From Blautia pseudococcoides (GTDB lineage: Bacteria > Bacillota > Clostridia > Lachnospirales > Lachnospiraceae), in the NCBI RefSeq assembly GCF_001689125.2, contig NZ_CP015405.2:525001-589000 (forward strand): a stretch of 64,000 nucleotides of DNA. The letters run 5' to 3'. The position numbers were made by a program, and so were the translations under genes. Positions 9,518 through 18,201 of this stretch are shown here, one piece after another (position 1 is the stretch's first letter; every line of letters starts with the position of its first letter). A model generated the notes under the pieces. That model ran no database searches. It saw nothing but the letters and a program-made list of their open reading frames with translations, and had not been told where the DNA came from.

Positions 9518-11911
9518 ATGCAGATGTTGATCAAGGTATTAAAAAAGCTGAAAAGTGGCACGTGGTTTCCTTTTTATAACAGTTTTTATGAGCGCGTATC
9601 GCTGGACCCGAACATGATTTTCCTGGAGTCAAGAGGCGGTAAAGCATTGGAGGGAAATATTTTTTCTCTTTGCAGAGAATTGGAAAAGGGACAATATAAA
9701 AAATTTAAATTAGTTTTAGCTGCAGATAAGACCTCAAAAAAGACAATAATGCAGAAACTTGAAAACTATGATTTGCATATAAATAAAATAGTAGAGACAG
9801 GTGGTCTGCAGTATTATTTTTATTTATCAAAAGCAAGATATTTAATTAATGATACAAGTTTTCCGGGACGGTTTATTAAAAAAGAAAACCAGATTTATCT
9901 CAATGTTTGGCATGGAACACCTTTAAAAAGGATGGGAAGAGATAATGTTGATGAAGTGTACAGCATGGGAAATGTTATGCGCAATTTGCTGGCTGCGGAT
10001 TATCTGTTATTTCCAAACGAATATATGGAAGAAAAAATGTCAGGGGCATACATGCTGGACAACCTTTATAATGGTGTAGTACTTCATGAAGGTTATCCCA
10101 GAAACAGTATATTTTTTTCACGTGAAAGCGGAGAGAGAATGAAAAAAGGGCTGGGTTATGAAGGGCAGCAGCTAATTATGTATATGCCCACATTTCGCGG
10201 TAAAGCAGATCAGATTGAAGTGGAAGGGTTCGGGACAAGGATACATCAACATTTGCACGAGCTTGACAGCAGACTTTCTGATGAACAGACGTTACTGATA
10301 AAAGTACATCCATTCATTCAAAACCAGATTGAAATCAGCCAGTATTCACATATTAAACCAATACCTGAGAATGTTGATTCATATGAAGTTTTAAATGCGT
10401 GTGATGTTCTGATTACGGACTATTCCAGTGTGATGTATGATTTCGCCATTACCAGAAGAAAAATCATACTCTTTGCTTATGATTACGAAGAGTATATCAG
10501 GGAAAGAGGGTTGTATGAGAATATTACAGATTATCCTTTTTCAATGGCAGAGACTGTAAATGATATTATACGCGAGCTGGAAAATGATTCCGGCAGTGTA
10601 AACAAAGAGTTTCTTATGAAATATGCCACTTATGAGAGCAGGGATGCCGCAGAGAAAATCTGCAGACAGATATTTTTAGAAGAGAATTGCTGTGCGCTTG
10701 TTAAGATGAATAAAAATAACAAAAAAAATATTCTATTTTATGCAGGTGATTTAAACCAAAATGGAATCACTACTGCGTTCTGCAGTATGATGAAATATTT
10801 GGATAAAAGCAGATACAATTATTATATTTCTTTTCGTATGCAATCCGTGAAAGCAGAACCTGAGCGGACAAAAAGAATACCTGAAAATATGGGGGTATTT
10901 CCTATTTCCAGTGAGATGAACATGGATTTATTGACAGGATTTGCACAGCTCTTTTATATAAAAGCAGGCTGCAAAGGTCGTTTGATAATGCAGAGGCTGC
11001 GCCGTGCTTATAAACGTGAGTGGAGAAAACATTTTGGTAATGTTCAGTTTGAACATGCGGTTCATTATAATGGTTATGAAGCATATATTACATCATTGAT
11101 CGAACAAGCGCCGTGTAGGAACACAATTTGGGTTCATAATGATATGGAGCAGGAAATCGCATTAAAGAAAAACCAATCCCGTTATCTGCTGGAGGATGTG
11201 TATAAATCTTATGATAATGTTGTGGTCGTCAGCGAAGATATCCGGCAATCAACCATACGAATCAGCGGAAGAGAAAATAATATCCATGTAATTGAAAACT
11301 GTCATGATTATGAAAGCGTAATAAAACGCAGCAAAATGCCAGTTTCTTTTGATAAAAACACTCTGTCTACAAAGACTGAGGAAGAGTTGATAAAGATTCT
11401 CAACGGCAATTCCGTGAAATTTATAAATATTGGAAGATATTCACCTGAAAAGGGTCATGAACGCTTAATTAAAGCATTTGAACAATATTGGTTAAAACAT
11501 AGAGAGTCTAATTTGATTATTATTGGCGGTACTGGTGATCTCTACAGCAAAACCTTGGAACTGGCGCGTGCGACTGCTGCATCTGAACATATTATATTGA
11601 TCAGATCAATGAGCAACCCCATGCCTGTTTTAAAAAGATGTGATTTGTTCCTGCTTTCTTCCTATTATGAGGGGTTAGGTCTTGTATTACTGGAGGCTGA
11701 TACCCTGGGAATTCCGGTTACGGCATGCGATGTACCGGGTCCCCGTGGTTTTTTGCGGCGGCATGGAGGGATTTTACTGGCAAATAGTCAGGAGGGGATT
11801 TTACAAGGGATGATAATGTTTAACCGGAAAAAACTCACTTCTATGAATGTGGATTATGAAAAGCGAAACCTGGAGAGTACCCGGAAATTTGAGGAGTTAT
11901 TGACAGAATAA
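9518..11911 (+). CDS. Fused CDP-glycerol glycerophosphotransferase and GT4 glycosyltransferase
   Basis: This 797-residue protein joins two enzymes. Residues about 1-385 are a Glyphos_transf domain with VWHGTPLKRMG near 130 and TDYSSVMYDF near 300. Residues about 404-797 are a GT4 (GT-B fold) glycosyltransferase with INIGRYSPEKGHERLI, the sugar-nucleotide motif EGLGLVLLE near 717 and VPGPRGF near 738. The natural reading is that one chain both adds glycerol phosphate and attaches a sugar, building a glycosylated poly(glycerol phosphate) repeat. No signal peptide is seen; N-terminal basic residues suggest peripheral membrane contact. The start is set by GAGG eight bases before ATG at 9518. A diverged paralogue with the same two-domain order lies at 18202. 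Both active-site motif sets look intact. Confidence 0.87.
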   Translation: MQMLIKVLKKLKSGTWFPFYNSFYERVSLDPNMIFLESRGGKALEGNIFSLCRELEKGQYKKFKLVLAADKTSKKTIMQKLENYDLHINKIVETGGLQYYFYLSKARYLINDTSFPGRFIKKENQIYLNVWHGTPLKRMGRDNVDEVYSMGNVMRNLLAADYLLFPNEYMEEKMSGAYMLDNLYNGVVLHEGYPRNSIFFSRESGERMKKGLGYEGQQLIMYMPTFRGKADQIEVEGFGTRIHQHLHELDSRLSDEQTLLIKVHPFIQNQIEISQYSHIKPIPENVDSYEVLNACDVLITDYSSVMYDFAITRRKIILFAYDYEEYIRERGLYENITDYPFSMAETVNDIIRELENDSGSVNKEFLMKYATYESRDAAEKICRQIFLEENCCALVKMNKNNKKNILFYAGDLNQNGITTAFCSMMKYLDKSRYNYYISFRMQSVKAEPERTKRIPENMGVFPISSEMNMDLLTGFAQLFYIKAGCKGRLIMQRLRRAYKREWRKHFGNVQFEHAVHYNGYEAYITSLIEQAPCRNTIWVHNDMEQEIALKKNQSRYLLEDVYKSYDNVVVVSEDIRQSTIRISGRENNIHVIENCHDYESVIKRSKMPVSFDKNTLSTKTEEELIKILNGNSVKFINIGRYSPEKGHERLIKAFEQYWLKHRESNLIIIGGTGDLYSKTLELARATAASEHIILIRSMSNPMPVLKRCDLFLLSSYYEGLGLVLLEADTLGIPVTACDVPGPRGFLRRHGGILLANSQEGILQGMIMFNRKKLTSMNVDYEKRNLESTRKFEELLTE

Positions 11912-11917
11912 AGTAAA

Positions 11918-11946
11918 TTGCATTCGATATAGAATTGTGGTATACT
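11918..11946 (+). promoter_or_regulatory. Sigma-A-type promoter for the sugar-phosphate transferase operon
   Basis: TTGCAT at 11918-11923 and TATACT at 11941-11946 are separated by exactly 17 bases, 47 bases before the TTG start at 11993. It suggests that the 11993 and 13378 genes form their own transcript. Confidence 0.72.
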
Positions 11947-11992
11947 GCTGAAGATAGAAATTGGACGTAACAGAAAGAGAAGAGGTCATACT

Positions 11993-13381
11993 TTGAAAAC
12001 GACAGACTTTTACAAAAGAATAATTGTTTTTATACTTACGGCGTTAGTTGTCGTTGCTCAGACATCTTTATTTGGAATTGTCTGGTATCAGTATTATCGC
12101 AATTTAATCTTTGAACCTTTTTGGAATAAGGGTAACTGGGCTTTAATAGCGCTTTATGCATTAATTCTGATTTTGTTTTCAAGTTTATATGGTGGTCTCA
12201 GAGTAGGATATCTTAAAAAGCTTGATATTATGTATTCTCTTACTCTGGCAACTATATGCACAAATGTGGTAGCATATTTACAGATTACCCTGATCAACCG
12301 TTGGTTTTTATCTCCAGGCCCACTTTTGATCATTACCCTGCTGGACATCATCATTATCATATTCTGGACACTGGGGTCCGGTTATATTTATTCAAAAATA
12401 TATAAAGCTCGTAGAATGCTGGTCATTTATGGAGACAGAGCACCGGACGAATTGATCAGAAAAATGAACTCCAGAAAAGATAAATATGATATCAGCGGTA
12501 AAGTGCACATCAGTGCAGGTGAAAAAGAAATATATAAAATGATGCATGATTATGAAGCTGTTATTATATGGGATTTACCTTCTCAGCTTCGTAACAAATA
12601 TCTAAAACATTGCTTTGCGCATTCTGTCCGCTGTTATGTAACCCCTAAAATATCCGATGTTATTTTACTTGGAACAGAGAGGATTCATTTGTTTGACACA
12701 CCTCTGCTGGTGTCCAAAAATATGGGACTGACTGCTGGACAAGCCATAATAAAAAGAAGCATTGATATTATCGTTGCAGTCGTAGGTATTATCATTTCCT
12801 CGCCTGTCATGTTTATATGTGCAGCGGCTGTTAAATGCTATGACAGAGGTCCGGTATTTTATCGCCAGGAGCGTCTTACACTGCATGGCAGGGTTTTCCG
12901 TATATATAAGTTCAGAAGTATGTGTGTGGATTCGGAAAAGAATGGAGCCAGATTAGCTTCAAAAAACGATTCCAGAATCACTCCGGTTGGAAAAGTATTG
13001 AGAAATCTTCATTTTGATGAGCTTCCTCAATTGTTTAATGTTCTGAAAGGCGACATGTCAATTGTAGGCCCAAGACCTGAAAGAAAGGCTATTTTGAAAG
13101 AGTATCAGAGAGAGATACCGGAATTCTACTATAGACTGAAAGTAAAAGCAGGGTTGACCGGTTATGCACAGGTTTATGGTAAATATAATACAACGCCTTA
13201 TGACAAATTGAAACTGGATTTGTTTTATATCGAGAATTATTCAGTTCTTCTGGATTTAAAGTTAATGCTGATGACTTTCAAAATTTTATTCCAGAAAGAA
13301 ACTTCAGAAGGGGTTGAGGATACGCAGAAGAATGCTTTGCTGGACTCCAATGGAGAAGAAAAGGAAAAGAAAGAAGCATGA
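11993..13381 (+). CDS. Polyprenyl-phosphate sugar-1-phosphate transferase (WbaP/WcaJ-like initiating enzyme)
   Basis: The 462-residue protein has four to five N-terminal membrane helices (about 8-135), a soluble Rossmann-like middle (RRMLVIYGDRAPDELI onward), a re-entrant hydrophobic helix (RSIDIIVAVVGIIISSPVMFI, about 256-280) and a C-terminal bacterial sugar transferase domain. The domain shows GPVFYRQER, FRIYKFRSM, the DELPQLFNVLKGDMSIVGPRP block and GLTGYAQV. Enzymes of this type transfer a sugar-1-phosphate from a UDP-sugar to undecaprenyl phosphate and so start a polysaccharide repeat in the inner membrane. The TTG start is supported by AGAGG seven bases upstream and a well-placed promoter. 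It overlaps the following GT2 gene by four bases (ATGA). The sugar is unknown. Confidence 0.9.
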   Translation: MKTTDFYKRIIVFILTALVVVAQTSLFGIVWYQYYRNLIFEPFWNKGNWALIALYALILILFSSLYGGLRVGYLKKLDIMYSLTLATICTNVVAYLQITLINRWFLSPGPLLIITLLDIIIIIFWTLGSGYIYSKIYKARRMLVIYGDRAPDELIRKMNSRKDKYDISGKVHISAGEKEIYKMMHDYEAVIIWDLPSQLRNKYLKHCFAHSVRCYVTPKISDVILLGTERIHLFDTPLLVSKNMGLTAGQAIIKRSIDIIVAVVGIIISSPVMFICAAAVKCYDRGPVFYRQERLTLHGRVFRIYKFRSMCVDSEKNGARLASKNDSRITPVGKVLRNLHFDELPQLFNVLKGDMSIVGPRPERKAILKEYQREIPEFYYRLKVKAGLTGYAQVYGKYNTTPYDKLKLDLFYIENYSVLLDLKLMLMTFKILFQKETSEGVEDTQKNALLDSNGEEKEKKEA

Positions 13382-14130
13382 CAGGGAAACCATTGGTATC
13401 GGTAATCATGCCGGCATATCAGGCTGAAAAATATATTAAAAAGGCTATAGAATCTGTTTGGATACAGGATGTGCCGCTGGAGTTAATTGTAGTTGACGAT
13501 TGTTCGCGTGATAACACTAGGGACGTATTAAAAAGGTATATAATGCGTTCGGATTTTCATTATATCAAAAATAAAGATAATATGGGAGCTGCCGCATCAA
13601 GAAATAGAGGGGTAGAAGCTGCAAAAGGTGATTTTATTGCATATCTGGACTCGGATGATTGGTGGGAGCCGGGAAAGTTAAAGAAGCAGTTGGAAATGAT
13701 GAAGCAGACAGGCAGTGTAATATGTTCTACGGGCAGAGAATTGATGAAACCAGACGGAAGCAGTACCGGCAAAAAAGTTGGAGTAGCTACTTCAGTTACT
13801 TATAAAGATCTGTTGAAGCATAATAGTATTAATTGTTCATCTGTATTAATAAGAAAAGATGTAGCTATGGAATTCCCTATGTGTTATGACAAAAGCCATG
13901 AAGATTATATAACTTGGCTAAAGGTATTGAAGAAATATGGCTGCTGTGCAGGGATTAACTATCCATATCTAAAATATCGCCTCAGTGAAGGCGGAAAATC
14001 CCGGAATAAATTTAAATCTGCTGGTATGACATTTCAAGTATATCGCTATATGGGATATGGGCGAATAAAAAGCTGTATTTTCTTCTTGTCATATGCTGTT
14101 CATGGTATTATCAAATACATGGGGATATGA
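13378..14130 (+). CDS. GT2 glycosyltransferase, second sugar of the repeat
   Basis: This 250-residue protein is a single GT2 domain: VSVIMPAYQAEKYIKKAIES at the N-terminus, VVDDCSRDNT, and the donor motif AYLDSDDWW near residue 97. It is short, lacking the extra C-terminal region of larger GT2 enzymes. The ATGA overlap with the initiating sugar-phosphate transferase gene points to coupled translation and suggests, by analogy with other loci, that it adds the second sugar. That role is inference. It is the last gene of this transcript, and a separate promoter for tagD follows within its downstream spacer. Confidence 0.85.
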   Translation: MTGKPLVSVIMPAYQAEKYIKKAIESVWIQDVPLELIVVDDCSRDNTRDVLKRYIMRSDFHYIKNKDNMGAAASRNRGVEAAKGDFIAYLDSDDWWEPGKLKKQLEMMKQTGSVICSTGRELMKPDGSSTGKKVGVATSVTYKDLLKHNSINCSSVLIRKDVAMEFPMCYDKSHEDYITWLKVLKKYGCCAGINYPYLKYRLSEGGKSRNKFKSAGMTFQVYRYMGYGRIKSCIFFLSYAVHGIIKYMGI

Positions 14131-14150
14131 TTGGAACTTTAGGTACAGAG

Positions 14151-14179
14151 TTGAAAAAATGCGGTTTATGTGATATAAT
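14151..14179 (+). promoter_or_regulatory. Sigma-A-type promoter for tagD and the ABC exporter
   Basis: TTGAAA at 14151-14156 and a perfect TATAAT at 14174-14179 are separated by 17 bases. The tagD ATG follows 65 bases downstream of the -10 element. Confidence 0.82.
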
Positions 14180-14243
14180 CGATAAGATTGTTTTATAGTT
14201 CAGTTGTGGCTGATATAAAAACTATGTTTAAGGAGATAAAAAA

Positions 14244-14639
14244 ATGAAGCGAGTAATTACGTACGGTACATTTGATTTACTGCATTATGGACATATTAAC
14301 TTATTACGCCGGGCAAAACAGCAGGGAGACTATTTGATTGTTGCATTATCTACAGATGAGTTTAACTGGAATGAAAAACAAAAAAAATGTTATTTTTCCT
14401 ATGAAGAAAGAAAGCACTTGCTTGAAGCGATCCGCTACGTGGATTTGGTGATTCCGGAAGAAACTTGGGAGCAGAAGAAGACTGATGTAAAAGAATATCA
14501 TGTGGATACATTCGTTATGGGGGATGACTGGGTTGGAAAATTTGATTTCCTGAAAGAGGAAGGCTGTGAGGTTGTCTATCTGCCTAGGACACCAGAAATA
14601 TCTACAACACAGATCAAAAATGATTTGAATAAGCACTGA
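14244..14639 (+). CDS. tagD: Glycerol-3-phosphate cytidylyltransferase
   Basis: The product makes CDP-glycerol from CTP and sn-glycerol 3-phosphate, the donor for glycerophosphotransferases. The 131-residue protein has the expected size and the motifs of the nucleotidyltransferase superfamily: TYGTFDLLHYGHINLL with the HxGH pair at residues 14-17, and RTPEISTTQIK near the C-terminus, which corresponds to the RTxGISTT signature with Pro-Glu in place of the usual residue before Ile. AAGGAG lies eight bases before the ATG, and a strong promoter lies upstream. It precedes the TagG/TagH-type exporter genes, so donor synthesis and polymer export are probably transcribed together. Its presence shows that the glycerophosphotransferase homologues in the window are likely to use CDP-glycerol. 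Confidence 0.93.
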   Translation: MKRVITYGTFDLLHYGHINLLRRAKQQGDYLIVALSTDEFNWNEKQKKCYFSYEERKHLLEAIRYVDLVIPEETWEQKKTDVKEYHVDTFVMGDDWVGKFDFLKEEGCEVVYLPRTPEISTTQIKNDLNKH

Positions 14640-14657
14640 CGGGTTGGACTATAAATT

Positions 14658-15440
14658 ATGAAGAGATTTAGAGATGATTTAAAACGGTATTACAAATATG
14701 CAAAGTATTCGGCAAAGTCAGACCTGAAGGCAGAGGTTGCAAGTTCATATTTGAATTGGCTGTGGTGGATATTGGATCCATTACTGTTTATGCTGGTATA
14801 TACATTTATTGCCATTGTAGTATTCAGAAGTGGAGTTCAGTATTTTCCTGTATTTGTATTTATTGGATTAACCCTATGGAATTTTTTTAACAAGACAGTT
14901 ATCGGCAGCGTTAAAATTGTCCGCAATAACAGTGCTATAGTTACAAAGGTCTATATACCTAAATTTGTTTTGATACTCCAGAAAATGATGGTTAATGGGT
15001 TTAAAATGCTGGTATCGTTTGCACTGGTCATTGTTATGATGGTGATATATCAAATTCCGGTAACATGGAATATTCTATATATGATTCCAATTTTATTGGT
15101 TTTAGGTTTGCTGACTTTTGGGATATGCTGTTTTATGCTGCATTTTGGCGTATTTGTGGATGATCTTTATAATGTTATGAATGTTGTTTTGCGGCTTGTA
15201 TTTTATATGTCGGGCATCTTTTATTCAATAGGGGATCGTGTTCCGGAGCCATTTAGAAGTATTCTTCTGAAATGCAATCCGGTTTCCATGCTTATGGAGT
15301 CTTCCAGGAGATGTATGATTTACTCCGGTGCACCGTATCGTAAGCTGATTTTAGTTTGGGGAGTGATTGGATTATTGTTATGCATTCTGGGTATTAAACT
15401 GATTTATAAATATGAAAACAGTTATGTAAAGGTGATGTAA
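14658..15440 (+). CDS. tagG: ABC-2 type polysaccharide/teichoic acid exporter permease
   Basis: This 260-residue membrane protein has about six hydrophobic helices and the pattern of the ABC2_membrane family of polysaccharide exporters. A basic N-terminus (KRFRDDLKRYYKYAKYSAKSDLKAE) is followed by YLNWLWWILDPLLFMLVYTFI, which is typical of TagG/Wzm proteins. It would form the channel that flips the lipid-linked glycopolymer across the membrane together with the ATPase encoded next. It follows tagD by 18 bases and precedes the ATPase gene by one base. The symbol is by family and context; Wzm is the equivalent name in O-antigen systems. Confidence 0.86.
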   Translation: MKRFRDDLKRYYKYAKYSAKSDLKAEVASSYLNWLWWILDPLLFMLVYTFIAIVVFRSGVQYFPVFVFIGLTLWNFFNKTVIGSVKIVRNNSAIVTKVYIPKFVLILQKMMVNGFKMLVSFALVIVMMVIYQIPVTWNILYMIPILLVLGLLTFGICCFMLHFGVFVDDLYNVMNVVLRLVFYMSGIFYSIGDRVPEPFRSILLKCNPVSMLMESSRRCMIYSGAPYRKLILVWGVIGLLLCILGIKLIYKYENSYVKVM

Positions 15441-15441
15441 T

Positions 15442-16176
15442 ATGGAACAGGAAATTGCATTAGACGTAAAAGATTTAAGAATCACATATAAATGTTTAAA
15501 GTCTTTTTCTATTAGGCAGAGCTTGCTGAAGTTTAAAAAGGCTAAGACAGAAGTATATGAGGCTGTACGCGGCGTTTCTTTTTCACTGCCTAAAGGGGAA
15601 ATCCTGGGCATTGTAGGAAAAAACGGAAGTGGAAAATCCACTATGCTTAGGGCTATTGCAGGTATTTTTTCACCTGATTCAGGAATAATAGATTTGCATG
15701 GCAATAGTGTATCTCTGCTGTCTATTGGTGTTGGCTTTCAGAAGAAGTTAACCGGTCGTGAAAATATATTATTATCAGGTATGCTTCTGGGTTTTTCTGA
15801 GGAGCAGGTCCGCGGAAAGATGGATGAAATTGTTGAATTTGCAAACCTCGGAAAGTTTATAGATATGCCGGTTAAGACTTATTCCAGCGGTATGCATTCA
15901 AAACTTGCATTTTCAATTACGGCAATTTTAGAAGCGGATATTATATTAATTGATGAGGTCCTCAGTGTTGGAGATGCCAGATTTAAAAAGAAAAGTTATA
16001 ATAAAATGAAAGAGCTTATTTCCAATAAAGACAGAACAGTGTTGATTGTTTCACACAGTGCACAGACGTTGAAGGAATTGTGTACAAGCATTTTATGGCT
16101 CCATGATGGAGAGATGAAAATGCTTGGTGATACAGACGAAGTATTGGCAGCATATGATGACTTTATGAGTAAATAG
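15442..16176 (+). CDS. tagH: ABC transporter ATPase for polysaccharide/teichoic acid export
   Basis: The 244-residue ATPase has Walker A GIVGKNGSGKST near residue 61, a degenerate signature motif TYSSGMHSKLAF, Walker B ADIILIDEVLSVGD and the switch histidine in LIVSHS. The early VRGVSF segment and the Q-loop in GVGFQKKLTGREN match Wzt/TagH proteins. It lacks the C-terminal carbohydrate-binding domain of some Wzt proteins, so it would not select the polymer by its end modification. It powers flipping of the lipid-linked polymer through the permease encoded directly upstream. The gene ends the cluster transcript before a hairpin terminator at 16251. Confidence 0.9.
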   Translation: MEQEIALDVKDLRITYKCLKSFSIRQSLLKFKKAKTEVYEAVRGVSFSLPKGEILGIVGKNGSGKSTMLRAIAGIFSPDSGIIDLHGNSVSLLSIGVGFQKKLTGRENILLSGMLLGFSEEQVRGKMDEIVEFANLGKFIDMPVKTYSSGMHSKLAFSITAILEADIILIDEVLSVGDARFKKKSYNKMKELISNKDRTVLIVSHSAQTLKELCTSILWLHDGEMKMLGDTDEVLAAYDDFMSK

Positions 16177-16607
16177 GTTAGTTCAATTATATAATAGAAT
16201 AATTAGTTTTCTGATTGTATTATGGACAATTTAGGAAATAAACAGATGGGGGTCTCATGATATTATGAATCATGGGACCTTTTCAGATCCATCTGTCGTA
16301 AAAATAGTCCCTATCCTGTATCCTGAACATTGGATGGGTTTTAGGTAGATACTTTAGGCTTTGTGTATTCAATTATTGGAGAAGAGCTCCCATGATAACA
16401 ATGGGACAGAAGAAGAGTTCCATTGTTCAATGGTATAAACATAGCCGGAGACAGCTGATATAAGTAAAAGAATCATAGGCTGTTATCTACATCATCTCGG
16501 AAACAGCAAAATAAAAACAGTAAACATATAAATCTGTAACAATAAAATCCGTCGGTCTATAAATAGATCACTAATTATGGTTTGCTGCGTACACATTATG
16601 CGGGGCC
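16177..16607. other. Intergenic stretch with several overlapping hairpins, no gene
   Basis: This 431-base gap between the ATPase gene and a convergent gene has no supported reading frame. Its first part holds the terminator at 16251-16283. Further on, CCCAT/ATGGG (16389-16405), ACAATGG/CCATTGT (16398-16426) and CCATTG/CAATGG (16420-16433) could form mutually exclusive stems. The rest is AT-rich and without clear signals. Confidence 0.5.
16251..16283 (+). terminator. Rho-independent terminator after tagH
   Basis: GGTCTCATGAT at 16251-16261 pairs with ATCATGGGACC at 16269-16279 (eleven pairs, one G-U), followed by TTTTC. An outer pair, ACAGATGG and CCATCTGT, can extend the stem beyond the T-run. 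Confidence 0.72.
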
Positions 16608-17873
16608 TCATAGGTTACTATTAATACATGTGTTAACGACACGTTCAGTGGCATGTCCATCATCCAGATAATTATATTTGTCACAAAATTTCTGATATAA
16701 AGTGGAATATTGCTTTTCGATAGCATCAATATTGTATACAGCTATTAATAGCTCTTCCTGCGTTTTTAGAATCGGTCCCGGCAGTTCGTTTAAATTAATA
16801 TAGAAATCACGAACAGTATTTTGATATTCATCTAGATCATACATATAAAAAATAATAGGTTTGTGTAAATTTGCATAGTCAAAAAACACGCTTGAATAAT
16901 CTGTAATTAAAATATCACTAATTATATAAAGTAAATTAACATCGTCCATTTGCGAGTAATCAAAAATTTTCCCTTGAAAAGATTTCAAATCAAGTTTTGA
17001 TGAAATTAAATAATGTAACCGCAAGATTACAATATAATCATCACTAATCTGTTCTATAAAATTTAAAAAATTCTTTTCAATATCATATATGTTACCTATT
17101 CCTAAAATATATTGATTATCTCTCCAAGTAGGTGCATATAAAATCACTTTTTTATCTAATGGTATGCCTAATTTATTCTTTATTTCTATTGCTTTTTTTG
17201 GTTCATAGTTTAAAAGATAATCATTTCTAGGATAACCAGTCTCAATTAATATATATTCCTTATGAAGCTGATTTAAACCAAAGGAAGAAGTAAATACACT
17301 TGTACAAAATGCAGAAGGAGATATAAAATAATCATATCTTTTAGCATCATTTATATACATTTTATGACTTTTTTTCTGTGAAGTAAGTACATTTCCTTCT
17401 ATTTTAAGATCAATACCTATTTTTTTAAAAGGCGTACCATGCCAGGTCTCAATTAAAATTTGATCTTGTTTTTTGGTCATATATGGAGGAATTCTCCAGT
17501 TTGTGATCCAATACTTTCCTTTAGCGAAATATTCAAAATATTTTTGTGATTTATATTCCACCAAAATAGTTCTGGAATCAGTGAAATCACTTTTTATTTC
17601 CTGTAACTTGTTTTTCCTAAATGCCCATACAAATGTAAAGTCTTTGAAGCGAGAATCATTTATAAGATAATTGTAAATTGCTTTGGGGCTGCATGCATAA
17701 TGTTTGCCTATAAAAGATTCAAAAACTATTATCCTATTATCTGTAGCATTATTAAGGCAAATGAGTTTGTATTTATAATAAAAATAAACTTCAGCAATAG
17801 TATCATATATTTTTTTTAGCGTATGATTTTTGTTTTTTATATACCCTAAAGTGGTTTTGATATTATTTTTCAT
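16608..17873 (-). CDS. CDP-glycerol glycerophosphotransferase family protein, stand-alone
   Basis: The 421-residue protein has the Glyphos_transf motifs ETWHGTPFKKIG near residue 143 and TDYSSVFFDYANLHKPIIFYMYD near 313. It lacks a fused GT4 domain. The gene is visibly more AT-rich than the cluster to its left, uses A/T-ending codons heavily, and is transcribed in the opposite direction, which suggests separate acquisition. The start ATG at 17873 has AAAGGA eight bases upstream. Family members add glycerol phosphate or ribitol phosphate to a wall polymer or to a lipid-linked precursor. The acceptor cannot be read from the sequence. It ends next to a region with no obvious terminator on its strand. 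Confidence 0.83.
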   Translation of the reverse strand: MKNNIKTTLGYIKNKNHTLKKIYDTIAEVYFYYKYKLICLNNATDNRIIVFESFIGKHYACSPKAIYNYLINDSRFKDFTFVWAFRKNKLQEIKSDFTDSRTILVEYKSQKYFEYFAKGKYWITNWRIPPYMTKKQDQILIETWHGTPFKKIGIDLKIEGNVLTSQKKSHKMYINDAKRYDYFISPSAFCTSVFTSSFGLNQLHKEYILIETGYPRNDYLLNYEPKKAIEIKNKLGIPLDKKVILYAPTWRDNQYILGIGNIYDIEKNFLNFIEQISDDYIVILRLHYLISSKLDLKSFQGKIFDYSQMDDVNLLYIISDILITDYSSVFFDYANLHKPIIFYMYDLDEYQNTVRDFYINLNELPGPILKTQEELLIAVYNIDAIEKQYSTLYQKFCDKYNYLDDGHATERVVNTCINSNL

Positions 17874-17904
17874 ATTATATTTCCTTTATTATGCAAGTTA
17901 TTTT

Positions 17905-17930
17905 ATTTATAATAACATGTTATTATAAAT
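17905..17930. promoter_or_regulatory. Perfect 26-base palindrome, candidate operator
   Basis: The half-site ATTTATAATAACA (17905-17917) is followed directly by its exact reverse complement. Each arm contains TATAAT on its own strand (17908-17913 plus; 17927-17922 minus), so it may act as an operator or as symmetric -10 elements. It lies 32 bases upstream of the minus-strand gene start. Confidence 0.5.
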
Positions 17931-18140
17931 AGTGCAATTTCTGGTTGGTAATAAAATTTTCAGGTGCGTGGATATTTTTTGTATTTCAATAATTATTGAT
18001 AAGTTGTATTCATCTTTTGCGGAGTTTGAACGAACTTAATTGGATAATTAAACATGTAAGCTCAGCAGCCTGTTGTCTGGAAATGGTCTAATAGATGTAA
18101 GAACATCATCACAAGGTCATAACAACAACTTACTATTAGA

Positions 18141-18169
18141 TTGAAAAAAAAAATAAAATATGATAATAT
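18141..18169 (+). promoter_or_regulatory. Promoter for the second fused glycerophosphotransferase-GT4 gene
   Basis: TTGAAA at 18141-18146 and TAATAT at 18164-18169 are 17 bases apart. Transcription would begin near 18176, after the ATG at 18160, which supports the internal start at 18202. Confidence 0.65.
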
Positions 18170-18201
18170 ATATAGGATATTTTATAAAGGAATGGAAAAG
18201 T

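Larger units (their letters stand above)
17874..18201. other. Divergent intergenic region with a 26-base palindrome
   Basis: This 328-base AT-rich region separates the divergent glycerophosphotransferase genes. It contains a perfect 26-base palindrome (17905-17930) close to the minus-strand gene and a promoter for the plus-strand gene (18141-18169). No other gene is supported. Confidence 0.6.
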
